Assembly (NCBI GenBank): GCA_025399215.1
Contig: MU621129.1
Coordinates: 29,667 to 93,666, forward strand
DNA: 64,000 nt
Source: Globomyces pollinis-pini
Lineage: Eukaryota > Chytridiomycota > Chytridiomycetes > Rhizophydiales > Globomycetaceae
Direction of reading: 5' to 3'
Shown here: in pieces, positions 24,052 to 34,439 of the stretch
Position numbering within the stretch: the first letter of the stretch is position 1
Layout: the number at the start of each line of letters is the position of its first letter
Notes under the pieces: model-generated
What the model was told of the DNA's origin: nothing
Seen by the model: the letters and a program-made list of their open reading frames with translations, nothing else
Database searches by the model: none
Translations under genes and position numbers: made by a program

Positions 24052-24307
24052 GAAAAATTTACTAATAGATTGTTTGGTTTTAACTTTTCTGATCTTACAT
24101 ACCGCGATTTACATATAACTATTAAGAAATGCAATACGTTAACTGTACAAATACTTGATAACTTAATACATTTAAACATTCATATAAACGCGAATGACGT
24201 CTATAAGTTGCCGATCCTTTGTTCACTTTCTACGCTGGTGTTTAGGCAAAGTGACGTGATGTGAAAAAGTTTACCAACTAACAAAAGAAGCTATTCCACA
24301 AGATAAC

Positions 24308-25972
24308 ATGGGCGGAACGAATTATTTACCAGCTCTAGGTGCTCAAGCTATCGTGAAGAATTCGGTCTTATCTGACCCGACGACGGACTCAAAGCATGAT
24401 TTACATGAAGTGTATTTTGAATGGAATGATTCAATTGAGCGAATCATGTTGACTATGGATACCACTTCAGCGGAATTAGAATATACACTTTTTTCATTAT
24501 GTGGTATCTCTCCATCAATTGCAAAATCAAAAGGTTTGGTTATTAGCATATGGGAAAAAGATAATCAGATTATTGGACCATTAGATCCAAACACTGCTCA
24601 GAACGCATATAAAATTGTTCTTAATGAAAGTAAATGAATAATGACGCATTAACTATCCCAGATATTAATTCTGACAGTCAAACTGCAATCTATCAAGAAC
24701 TACGTGATTTAAGCAGTTCTTTAGCAGCAATGGTAAATAGCAAAATGTTAAAAAAGACTAGGATATTGATAAACTTCAGTTCGATGGTACAACTTATCGA
24801 TGCAGTAACTTTGAACCAAAACAACACCCAAGATATAAATTTTCCAAATCTGTCAAGGAGCAGCTTAAAACACCAACGTTCAATAACTGGGAATGGTCTG
24901 AAAATGAATTAGTCTCGTTGGTTTTTGAAATGTACAATAGTCTAAACTTGCTGGATAAATTCCAAATCGAACCTGATACACTATACAGTTTTATCAGTAA
25001 AGTTAAAGAACATTATCAAAACAATCCTTTCCATAACTTTCAGCATGGTTTTTGCGTAACGCAGATGGTAAGCATCATTGTCTTAATTCGTACAAAGGCG
25101 TATAGTATCATCCACGTTTCTGGTATAAAAGACGTTTTGACAGATCTGGAAAAGTTAACTCTGCTTACTGCTTGTCTAGGCCACGGTAACTCATCATTTT
25201 ATTCATCTTTAGATACTGATCATCCTGGTTACAATAACGCATACCAGATTAATGGTAAAATTAACCATAAATAGCTAATGATTAGCAAAGACTGATTTAG
25301 CTATCATATACAATGATCAAGCACCACTGGAAAACCATCACTGTGGTAATTACACTGTATTATTCATATAATAGCGATGCTTTTTGCCATCCTTGGTCTG
25401 GATCATTGTAACATCTTGAAAAATTTGGAAGTAACACAATTCTCTATTGTAAGAAAAGGTATTATTCGTTGTATTATGGCAACCGATATGGCTAAACATG
25501 GGGAACTATTATCAGCCTTCAACAAACTTATTCCGCAATTCTCATTTGAAGATGCCGAACATCGTATTCAAGTACATTGCTATTTGGTTCACTTTTTAGT
25601 TGTTGTCAACTGTGGTTAAATGTGCGGATGTATCAACAGAAGTTCGACCACCAGCAGTAGCAGGTTTGATTATTTTTTAAATTGATTACAAGATGTATGG
25701 GTGAATAGACTGTTAGAAGAATTCTTTTGCCAATCTGATCGAGAAAAATTTGAAGGGTTACCAACATTACCGTTCATGGATCGTGACAAGGTTACGAAAC
25801 CTGGTGCCCAAATAGGGTACATATTCTATTGTATTGATATGTTAGGTTTTTGTCATTTGTAGTTGTTCCATTGTATGAAAGTCTTGGAAAACTCTATCCA
25901 TGTATTGATGCTGACTTGATCCAACCTATTAAACGATCATTAGATTATTATAAATCCTTGGACAAAAAATAG
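24308..25972 (+). CDS. PDE9-type cyclic nucleotide phosphodiesterase
   Basis: Class I phosphodiesterase hydrolysing cAMP and/or cGMP. The N-terminal domain ([31 protein letters not shown]) resembles the small N-terminal domain of animal PDE9A. The catalytic domain has [16 protein letters not shown] and the metal-binding HD rebuilt across a 27-nt intron as [16 protein letters not shown]. It continues [61 protein letters not shown] and the C-terminal [13 protein letters not shown]. All metal ligands (His, His, Asp, Asp) are visible. Introns near 24630, 25189, 25256, 25345 and later are short. Animal PDE9 prefers cGMP, but fungal substrate preference cannot be read from sequence. Confidence 0.88.
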
Positions 25973-26013
25973 TGATGTCAATAAAAGACAATGATATCGA
26001 TATTGAAGTTTAT

Positions 26014-27844
26014 TTATTTGGACATTAAAATCGATAGCAAATCAATTGCTTTTCCTCCTAAATTCAACAATCTATAGATAAGTACAAAAACTCTAATATT
26101 TACCCCAAATAACCACCATCTTTTATCTTGATATGGTATACAAACAGTGACAATGTATCAAACAAATTATTTCGACCCTACTGTAAAAGTATTTAAATCT
26201 ACCATTGCAACATCAAGAATATTATTATCAACTAATAACTGGAAATGTGGAGGGGACTTTGTTGATTGTCTGATTCGAATTCTTGACATTTGTCCTATAA
26301 TTTTAACAATTTAAACGTTTACGAGGTTTTAATGAATCTAAAAAGTAATTGTTTGTGAATGGATGATATGGATCTGGACCAAATCCTTCACAAGGAAATT
26401 TTTCATCCATGAATCGACAAAAGAGTGTCATAACAAGCTGAAATTAGTTTCATAAAATATACTAAAGCATCCGATGGGAATTGATCTGACCATGAAGAAT
26501 CTTTAGGTGCTTCTCCAGAGTTCCATTTAAAATTAATCAAACATGGTCCTTGGGCTAATTTTTTAATACGATGAACAATATAGGAACGACAGTTGAAATC
26601 TTTTATAGTCAGATATCTATCAATGGCCAATCTTTCGATCACATAGGGTTCCTTTGAACATTAGTGTAACCAATTCAAACACCTTTCCATGAGCGTTCTT
26701 TAAATCATTTAATGTGGAAAATTTCTGTTGAGTATTTTGTTGGCCCCCAAACCCAGTATTGGTGCTTCCAAATCCACCAAAAGGATTAGTGGTAGTAGTA
26801 GCTGCGTTTGCCGTAGTATTTGGGCTTTCTACATACGTCGCCAATTCACAAGTAAGGTGACCCAATTGATTTTGATTGAATAATTCATCCACTGATGTTA
26901 TTCGATCAGACAATTTTTGCAACACATGTTTAGATAACCACTTTGATAATGAACGCTATTAATGATACCTTTCTCATATTTTCTGACCAACTGTTTATAA
27001 ACATTTCAGCTTTATAATTTTGAATTGTCTAAGATAGTTGAACTTACTAAGAAACATACCTGTTCAGCAGAAGTAAATTTAAATCCTTGTTCAACCTAAA
27101 TCGTTAGTAATACAAAGACTATTACAATTTCTTTGCGGACAGGAGATTGGGTTGGTTTGATAGATGACAAGAATTGGTGGGGTAAGGTAATAGGGGCCGT
27201 TAAATGGTTCAACTCTACAGTATTGGCATTTGGATATACTATTGATGAATAACTTATATCGTACAATTTTCATTTTCTCGAAGGTTGTTAAATCTGATTG
27301 TGTTGGGAGAACTTTTGATTTTTGGAGACACTACTATTAGTCAATGATTCTAGTACTTGGAGATGATCTAAGAAACAGATTCCGAACTTGTTTGATGTTG
27401 GGAGAGTACTAATCGCGGTTACTATTGAAGGTAATGATACTTGATATGGTGATTGATCATAATTCACACTGTGAATATCATGCAATTAATATAAAGAAAT
27501 CATACGTATTTAATAATCTGGTTGGAGTTTTCTAAAAGTCAATTGAATGGTAAAATGGTACGGGTGCTATTGGAGGTTTTTGAACAGTAATCTGATCCTT
27601 TGGAGGAGGATAAAAGAATAGCCAAGCGATAGATAGAATATTTGAGAGAGCGATTGAGACCAGTATAATCCAAGCACTCCCTACAGTATTAGTGAAATTG
27701 AATACAGATATAATTTGAATGATGAGCAAAGTACAATACTACCGTAGCAGCGATTATTAAGATGATCGACTGTTGTAGTAAGTTGATATGAGACTCTCTC
27801 AAGACTGAATTTGCTCTTATTAAAAACAACTTTGAGATTGACAT
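26014..27844 (-). CDS. TMEM209-like nuclear envelope protein
   Basis: The C-terminal third matches the TMEM209 (cytochrome b561 N-terminal) family. It shows HRIKKLAQGPCLINFKWNSG, QFPSDALVLMTLFCRFMDE, then across introns AMGRNNLFDTLSLFVYHIK and LNLGGKAIDLLSILMSK. The N-terminus has two close membrane segments (SIILIIAATVVLYF, WIILVSIALSNILSIAWLF) followed by a Pro-rich stretch. The middle is low-complexity and FG-containing (NPFGGFGSTNTGFGGQ). In animals TMEM209 sits at the nuclear envelope and binds nucleoporins, and the FG-like patch fits. The start is placed at 27844, where MSISKLFLIRANS opens the frame. The first intron could be 25 or about 60 nt. It diverges from FOL2. Confidence 0.75.
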
Positions 27845-28094
27845 TAAAAAGAAAAATCCATACGTTATTGGATACCAATGCAGTAACTAATTACCATTAC
27901 ATTGTACATGTTAGTAGTATTTAATTAGACCATAAAGTATTTAATGATCCATAATTCCAAACAATTTACAAATGGATATTTATTACCATTCAAATACTTG
28001 CTTGGAATCCTTTAATAAAGTATTTGGATTCATTGGCATCTGTATTCTTACATAAGCATTTTTTACTCTCTTCGATTTTTCCACTTCTTTCAAA

Positions 28095-28857
28095 ATGTCT
28101 CTACAACCTGAAAATTCAATTGACGAAGAAGGCTTCTCTTGGCCTTCGATTGGAGCTTCGGAAAGATTAAACGAAACTGAAGAGCAATCTCAGTTACGAA
28201 TTGACAAAATTGCTGAACATGTTAAAGGAATTTTGGAAGCTCTAGGTGAAGATCCAGAAAGAGAGGGCATCAAGAAAACTCCAGTACGATACGCAAAGGC
28301 ATTAATGTTCCTAACAAGAGGCTACGAAAAGCAATTACAAACTGTTGTCAATGATGCCGTTTTTGAAGAATTTCATGATGAAATGGTGATGGTGAAGAAT
28401 ATTCCAGTACACTCTCTATGTGAGCATCATCTAGTACCAATTGTAAAAGTATGTTGTCATTGATTTTTAGATTGGAACTGTATTTATCTACCCAAGCGTT
28501 AATGTTTAGATGACCATTGCTTATATTCCCAACAAAGATGTGATTGGTTTAAGTAAATTGGCTAGAATTGCAGATATGTTCTCACAGAGATTGCAAGTGC
28601 AAGAAAGGTTAACTAAACAAGTTGCAACAGCTTTGATGGCAATCCTTAAACCACGAGGAGTTGCTGTTACAATGGAAGCATCGTATTGATTTTATCATAC
28701 TAAATCTAGTCATATGTGTATGGTTATGCGAGGAGTGCAAAAGACAGGATCAACCACCGTAACAAGTTGTATGCTTGGAATATTTCGAACTAATCCCAAG
28801 ACTCGTGAGGAGTTTTTACAAGTAATTTTTACTAGTACTAAAAGAATAGCTGTCTAA
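28095..28857 (+). CDS. FOL2: GTP cyclohydrolase I
   Basis: First enzyme of folate/tetrahydrobiopterin synthesis (GTP to dihydroneopterin triphosphate). Conserved blocks include [30 protein letters not shown] with the zinc-binding Cys-His-His, [31 protein letters not shown] and [12 protein letters not shown] with the second zinc Cys. One intron of 61 nt (28448-28508) joins VPIVK to MTIAYIPNK, which is longer than most in this window. A second of 28 nt (about 28689-28716) rebuilds MEASHMCM. The enzyme is a homodecamer in known species. The C-terminal STKRIAV is a few residues longer than usual. Confidence 0.95.
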
Positions 28858-29037
28858 ATGATTTTTTTATGTAACATCATCAATGGATTAATAAATTAAT
28901 TTCTCTGATCACCCGAATCCATTTCACATTTCTATTAAATTTTTCAATGATTCTGACACCAAATTGTTTTGTCATCATTCATAGTCACATGGCTTTAGAT
29001 TCCAATTTTTTGTCGCTTTTCATCTTTAGATCCAATT

Positions 29038-29545
29038 ATGACTGCAAAACCAAAACTTAGTGAATATTTACCAAATACTAAAAAACAAAAACCTACAAAT
29101 TCTTCCCTTCTTTTCCCAGAATTACAACAGGATTTATCTAAAAATTTGGATTTAGTTGGAAATGTAAAGGGATTAGTAATTGTTGTCATCCTTAAAAATG
29201 GCCAGAAAGTAGAAGAATGGTTTGATCACTATGTCACTAATATAAAGGTTTCTTTCCTTCTTTGGTCGTGATAAAGCACCAACTATTAGTCAAGAAAGAC
29301 CTCAAATGACTAAATCAACCAAAGGTGCACCAGTGGCCATTATTCAATTAGAAGATCGTGATCTTTTGAAATTTATTACAGGTGGTTTACCAGGTTTAAA
29401 GGCTTTGAATGAAGGAAGAATCAAAATTGTTGGAGACCTCACTTTTGCATCGGAATTGGAATCAGTATTTAACAATGCTGGTGGTGTAGAAAAGGTTAAG
29501 GAATACTTAAAGAAGGCTAAACTGGCATTGTCTTCCAAATTGTGA
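29038..29545 (+). CDS. SCP2-domain sterol/lipid carrier with peroxisomal SKL signal
   Basis: A protein of about 160 residues with a single SCP2 (sterol carrier) domain. It includes VILKNGQKVEEWF joined over a 28-nt intron to LSFFGRDKAPT, then VAIIQLEDRDLLKFITGGL and GRIKIVGDLTFASELESVF, a standard SCP2 lipid-binding tunnel pattern. The last residues are LSSKL, a perfect PTS1, so import into the peroxisome matrix is predicted. Likely role: shuttling acyl-CoAs or sterols for beta-oxidation. The intron at about 29219-29246 is needed to reach the second half in frame. Confidence 0.87.
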
Positions 29546-29622
29546 TTCTATCAAAAATAAATACGCTTTGATCAACTGGTTTTGTATTTCACCACATAAA
29601 TTGTTTGTACATCACTTTGTAT

Positions 29623-29890
29623 TCAGTATCCATCAATATCATCAGTATCTACCACCGTATATTCTCGAGGTGATAGGCTTCTCATCTGGGCTGCTAGGTT
29701 ATCACTCATTGAAATAATCCATCTCACAGTCTGTGGATAATCCTGGATGATTGCTCTTGAGCGAATACTACATCCAACGAGCAGTCAGACACGAAAAGTA
29801 AGGTCTTTGTAGAGTTTGTGTACAAATTGGATGATACAATGAGTAGATTTCAGCTGAATTTTTAATTTTTAATTGAAGTGATCCAAATAG
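29623..29890 (-). CDS. Possible terminal exon or remnant of an unrecognised gene
   Basis: An 88-codon open frame on the minus strand reads like real protein: SAEIYSLYHPICTQ, PYFSIRSRAIIQDYP and SLSPREYTVVDTDDIDGY before the stop at 29623. In the same frame just upstream, KKPGTIANLSEL is followed by an in-frame TAA at 29891-29893 with no GT-AG intron to remove it. Further upstream, another coding-like patch (KIKQLGYNQEFKLIGEYY, about 30150-30230) lacks a clear ATG. So this is either a gene whose splicing I cannot read, or a decaying pseudogene. I do not recognise the family. Confidence 0.35.
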
Positions 29891-30306
29891 TTAAAGTTCA
29901 GAAAGATTCGCAATTGTTCCTGGTTTCTTTTGAAACTGACTCAATAGATTGAACTCCAAACATTATATCAACCTTCTACATTAAGGAAGTTTAGGTAGTT
30001 ATTTATAGATGTTACCAATCAATACAGTCTTTTGTTTGACATGCTTTGGAGTTCTTAAGGCGTCACAACAAAGAATTGTGGGTCCACGTACTAAACAATG
30101 AAAACCAACTACATCAACCAATGTAGAGATAAAGGGCAATAATAAATCGGAACTGGAATTGCATAATATTCTCCAATCAACTTGAACTCTTGATTATATC
30201 CTAATTGTTTGATTTTGAAAACTTGAAAGCGGAATCGGCGAAAACTACTAACCGCTACCGAGTTCCTAAACTATAAATAGTTCAATCTCGAGGATAGATA
30301 AACAGA
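29891..30306. other. Region upstream of the second ABCG gene
   Basis: This 416-bp stretch holds the coding-like minus-strand patches described for the possible remnant at 29623-29890, plus the promoter of the ABCG gene starting at 30307. Nothing else is evident. Confidence 0.3.
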
Positions 30307-32233
30307 ATGGAAACCAAAGGCGAAACTGTTATTTCTATGGATGATGGGCAATCAACTCAAGCATCATCTGTGTTTTCATGGTCAGACTTGAATTATTCAG
30401 TCAACATTGATCAGAAAACTAAAAAGTACCTTTTAAAAAACATGAATGGGTGGGTAAAAGCTGGTGAAGTAGTAGCAATCATGGGTGGTTCAGGTAAGTT
30501 CTGTACACGAAAATTTATCAATAGGAGCTGGGAAATCAACACTGTTAAATACTTTGGCAGGTCGAATTGGACCCGGCGAACTTTCGGGGGAGATTTTAAT
30601 CAATGGAAAACCTCGATCAAAATCATCATGGAATTTAGATTGTGCCTATGTTGAACAAGATGATTTAATGCTTGAAAATTTAACTGTATTTGAAACAATT
30701 AGTTATTCAGCTGCCCTCCGAATTCCGTCCAATGTTGGCCACGAAGAAAAGTTGAAACGTGTGAATACTGTGATATCTCAATTAGGATTGGAAAGTTGTA
30801 GAAATACTCGCATTGGTAATGAACTGAAAAAAGGTGTGTCGGGCGGAGAAAGAAAACGGATTGCCATTGCTATTGAAATGGTCACAAACCCAGAATTACT
30901 ATTTCTTGATGAAGTAAGATGTCTTATATATAATTAACATAAAGCCGACATCAGGTCTTGATTCATTCAACGCATTCAATACTGTTCAAACAATTCAACA
31001 ACTATCCCAACGAGAAAAAAAGATGGTGATGATGACAATCCATCAACCACGTACCGATATTTTAAAGCTATTTGATAAAGTTATTCTATTGAGTCAAGGA
31101 CAAACCGTATGGTATGGTACTACAGAAGGTAATTATACAAGTAACTAAAACTATTTATAGAGGCAATTCAACATTTCAAACAACTTGGGTATGAATTACC
31201 AGATCAAACCAACCCAAGTGATTTTTTTATCGATATCATTACCATTGACCAACGTACAGCTGAATCAAGATTAGAATCCACAACTCGAATTAATAACTTT
31301 ATCAATGAATTCCATAACCATGAAATCAAACAAAAAATTAATGATTCAAGAAATCTTATTCAAACAAGTACATTAATTCAATGGCCATCATATTGGATTA
31401 ATGAAGTATTCATCTTGACAAAACGAAGTATACTGGATTTGATTCGAGACTCATCTACATTGTTGGCCAATTTCGTTCAACCAATCATACTCTCATCCAT
31501 CATATCAATGATCTATTATCAACTCGATAAAGATTATGCTGGTATTCAGAATCGAATGGGTGTATTCTTCTTTTTATCTACCAATATCTCATTCTCAACC
31601 ATCATGCCTTTGATTAATGTCTTTCCTGAACAAAAACGGATTATTAAACGCGAACGGTCTTCAGGAACTTATAGACCTTCTTCAGCATTTTTATCCAAAT
31701 TCGTTTCCTTGTTCCCAGTTCTATTGATATCAACTTTGATATTAATCGTTCCCGTTTATTTTCTAGTTGGATTACAAAATTCAAATGTGAAATTTTTGAA
31801 TTATTTGATCATTTCAATTGTACATCTATTCTCTTCTTTCAGTTTGGGTTTACTTATTAGCTCTGCTGTACCAAGTACATCGGTAGGACAATTGGTTGGA
31901 CCTTTGGTTTTAATTCTCATGATGTTATTTGGAGGATTATTAGTTAATCTAGATGATTTACCTGTATTCTTACGTTGGATTCAATGGATATCTTTAATTT
32001 CTTATTCTTACAAAAGTTATTGTCAAAATGAATTTGATGCTAATATCAAATTTGATTGCGTGGTTGGAAAACCTTGTTTGGATAATGGTACACAAGTTAT
32101 TAATAGTTATTCTCTTGCTAGCCCTACTTTGTGGGAATGTGTTGGATTATCGGGTCTCATTGGTCTAGCAATCCTTGTAGTGGCAATCTTTGTATTCTCT
32201 CGAACAAGTAGACCACTACTAAGGTTAAAGTAG
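30307..32233 (+). CDS. Second ABCG half-transporter, paralog of 5477-7407
   Basis: It has the same reverse NBD-TMD layout as the first ABCG gene. Walker A GGSGAGKSTLLN is split by an intron at 30496-30524, at the same codon as in the paralog. It continues YVEQDDLMLENLTV, signature VSGGERKRIA and Walker B FLDEPTSGLD, here also interrupted by a 33-nt intron after LDE. H-loop TIHQPRTD, NPSDFFIDIIT, about six TM helices and the RTSRPLLRLK tail follow. A third intron lies near 31128-31160. Unlike the paralog, the last part (31415-32233) has no intron. Residue-level similarity is high throughout, so the two probably arose by duplication and may form homo- or heterodimers. Substrate unknown. Confidence 0.92.
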
Positions 32234-32646
32234 TCAGTTTAATAAAAATGATTGAATTTCGATATTGTATCAATTGCTGATAAACAGTGCCCTAATTCAA
32301 AATGTATCAAACATTTACTGTCATTTGAGAGTCAATCCTTTCGATTACAATTCGTGAAAAGTTGCCACGTTACAATTCGATTATTGTTGAAAAGTCATAG
32401 GAATTACATCTCCAAAACACACAACAAGAAGCACTATAAATAATCGATATGGAATACGATTGCGTGATAGACTAAAGAAATTCCTTACTTTAGACGCGTT
32501 GGGAATTCCCAAGATCATTCACAATCAAGAATCAACAAACTTTCATTTTTAAATGAAAATTATTAAAATAATACATAAATCGATTGAATGAGTTGAACTG
32601 TTGATTTATTTGATCTTCCACATCAATCACACTTACAAACAAGATG
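32234..32646. other. Convergent intergenic region
   Basis: About 410 bp between the 3' ends of ABCG and SEC11. A 63-codon frame at 32252-32443 looks fortuitous. AT-rich, with probable poly(A) signals such as AATAAA-like runs but no repeat. Confidence 0.4.
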
Positions 32647-33305
32647 TTACTGTTCCTCCTTGTTCAACAATGCAGTTATGCCCAAAAATAGCAGTAAAAT
32701 TTGTTTGGCCTGAGGATAATCATTTAGAATGATGGTAAACATTCCCAGGTAAGGAATATGTCCATATACTCTGCCCATAATATCTTCTGGATGAATCCAT
32801 AATTGACCTTTTCAAAATCAGTATTGTTAATAAAAACCTCGATTATAAAGTGCTCGATCATCTAGGTTGTTATAATCTCCTTTTGTTAAAATGGATATCT
32901 TTCCAGTCTCAGTGCTAAGCATTGAATAAATCTTTTTAATGAATACTTTTCGTGGATTTCTAGGATTCGATGAACAATTGGAATATCTTGGCCTTTAAGT
33001 TTGTAAACTGTTATATCTCCAACCTTTAGTGGTTCATTCGTCATTGCCAAAAATAATAAATCTCCTCGTTCAAATGCAGGGGTCATACTTTCACTAATAG
33101 ATCAGATTGAAAGTAACAAGTGAACCTAAGTACAACGACGATGGGTGATTCTGTGTTAAAAACTAGAGATGATGCTTTCCAAGCAGCTAAAGCAGATGCT
33201 GCAACCATCAAGAAATTCAGAACTTGAAAAAGGAACTACAAGACCTTTAATCTCTGATGCTACCGTTACCTGTCTAGGAGATAGAGTAGTAAGAAATCCG
33301 AACAT
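32647..33305 (-). CDS. SEC11: Signal peptidase catalytic subunit Sec11
   Basis: ER serine protease that removes signal peptides. Five exons join as [12 protein letters not shown], then [18 protein letters not shown] with the membrane anchor. [17 protein letters not shown] follows with the nucleophile Ser before Met, then [12 protein letters not shown] with the catalytic His, [18 protein letters not shown] with the catalytic Asp, and [21 protein letters not shown]. The C-terminal [12 protein letters not shown] is the usual hydrophobic end. Length of about 175 aa is normal. The active-site motif is SESM where Sec11 proteins nearly always have SGSM. That codon spans a splice site, so the change depends on the acceptor at about 33089. 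Confidence 0.92.
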
Positions 33306-33504
33306 GGGTAAAAAAATTGTGAAGAGTAAATTTTCGGATTTTCAAGTGAAGTGTTCAATGAACAAGAAGGACATCTTGAAAACAAAGGATGAGAGTTATT
33401 TAAAAATAAGCAATTAATGAACTAAGATACATAAGCGAAAATTAATAATGATTGTAAGTATTTATTGTAACGTTCAATATAATCAAACACGGTCACTAAT
33501 ACAT

Positions 33505-34146
33505 TTAATAGAAAAATCCTAAGATCTTTCCACCAGTCTTCTTACGACGACATTCTTCGTGGTCCTACAATATAAGCCAAAGTTTAAGTAATTACCATGA
33601 TACCAGCAGAGGTGGTTAAAACAAGGAAACCGAATTGACGGGATGGAAGAAGGTTGTTAATCCAAGTTTCAATGTCCTTTTGCTTGACATTGAAACGTGG
33701 GGAGATAACACCACATTTGTTCAAACGACCGATCAATTGGATGACAATCTTTCCAGAACGGTGGTCATCAACGATTTCAAATTCACCAATGTAACCTGAA
33801 CAATTAGTATTTGCAACAAAAATTGGAATAGTCCAAGGATTTGAAAGGGAATGTTGTGATTGTTTAAATCTTGTAAATGGAGGAACGAATAAACAAGTTG
33901 TAAGACAGCACAATAATATCCCGCATGCTTAAAAGACAAATATCCATAGATAAAATCCGACAACCGTCCAGTTATACATGCGGAAAGGAAACAAAAGTAA
34001 AGATATAACATACCATGTTTTTGCATGACAGAAAGGAACTTGACGACAACCTTGGAGGAAGGACGAATGAGAACTTGACGTTTACCAGCCTTTTCGGCGT
34101 TGACGATGCTCTTAAGACAATCAGCGAGAACGGAAACACGGCACAT
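33505..34146 (-). CDS. RPS22: 40S ribosomal protein S22 (uS8, S15a)
   Basis: Cytosolic small-subunit protein uS8, 130 residues. [89 protein letters not shown] and [19 protein letters not shown] follow the family almost residue for residue. Introns: a 218-nt one (33796-34013) after MQKH, with a TACTAAT branch-like site and an embedded H/ACA-like RNA; a 31-nt one between AGIM and DHEE; and a probable 187-nt 5'-UTR intron (34149-34335). The two long introns stand out against the short-intron background. Confidence 0.96.
33849..33983 (-). ncRNA. Intronic H/ACA snoRNA candidate (snR44-like position)
   Basis: Read on the minus strand inside the RPS22 coding intron, the sequence has the full H/ACA plan. 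Hairpin 1 is closed by CCGCATG (33983-33977) and CATGCGG (33927-33921), with an inner TATC/GATA stem. The H box ATATTA (33919-33914, fits ANANNA) follows directly. Hairpin 2 is closed by TTGTG and CACAA, with an inner CTTGT/ACAAG stem. An ACA triplet lies at 33854-33852, three nucleotides before the proposed 3' end. Length is about 135 nt. The S. cerevisiae RPS22B coding intron hosts the H/ACA snoRNA snR44, so position and class agree. The target uridines were not tested. Confidence 0.65.
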
Positions 34147-34148
34147 AA

Positions 34149-34335
34149 CTACAATCGATTAGCATATGGCATAATATGAGTGTCAAATCAAAAGAAAACA
34201 TCCTGCTTCAATTGAAAGATTCATAATGCCATTCTCCTGTGCAATACGCTAAGTAAGCGTATATATAACAGGAGAATATAAAAATCATCACCAATCATTC
34301 ATTCAGTCAAGAGCAACAAAGTGTCATGAACTTAC
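34149..34335 (-). other. 5'-UTR intron of RPS22
   Basis: On the minus strand a consensus donor GTAAGTTCAT (34335-34326) and an acceptor ATTGTAG ending at 34149 define a 187-nt intron. The acceptor lies two bases before the RPS22 ATG and has an upstream GCTAATC branch-like site. The element contains the nested hairpin at 34231-34277. It is inferred from splice signals and needs transcript support. Confidence 0.6.
34231..34277. repeat. Nested hairpin in the RPS22 5'-UTR intron
   Basis: The outer arms ATTCTCCTGT (34231-34240) and ACAGGAGAAT (34268-34277) are perfect complements. Inside them ATACGCT and AGCGTAT (34244-34262) pair around a 5-nt loop. This 17-bp two-step stem is far stronger than chance in AT-rich sequence and is probably an RNA structure in the pre-mRNA. 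Confidence 0.75.
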
Positions 34336-34439
34336 CAAAAAAAGTGAAAATATTTTTATTTTTTTTGAGTTTTTGAATCCAAAATTCTCCGATAGGGTTA
34401 TTAGGGTTCCGAATTAGAATTACATTTTATGTTTATTAT

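Noticed and set aside
32252..32443. 63-codon ORF after the second ABCG gene
   Set aside because: Composition is random-like, and the frame lies in a convergent 3' region.
33169..33417. Plus-strand 82-codon ORF
   Set aside because: It lies antisense over SEC11 exons, whose minus-strand reading matches the family precisely.
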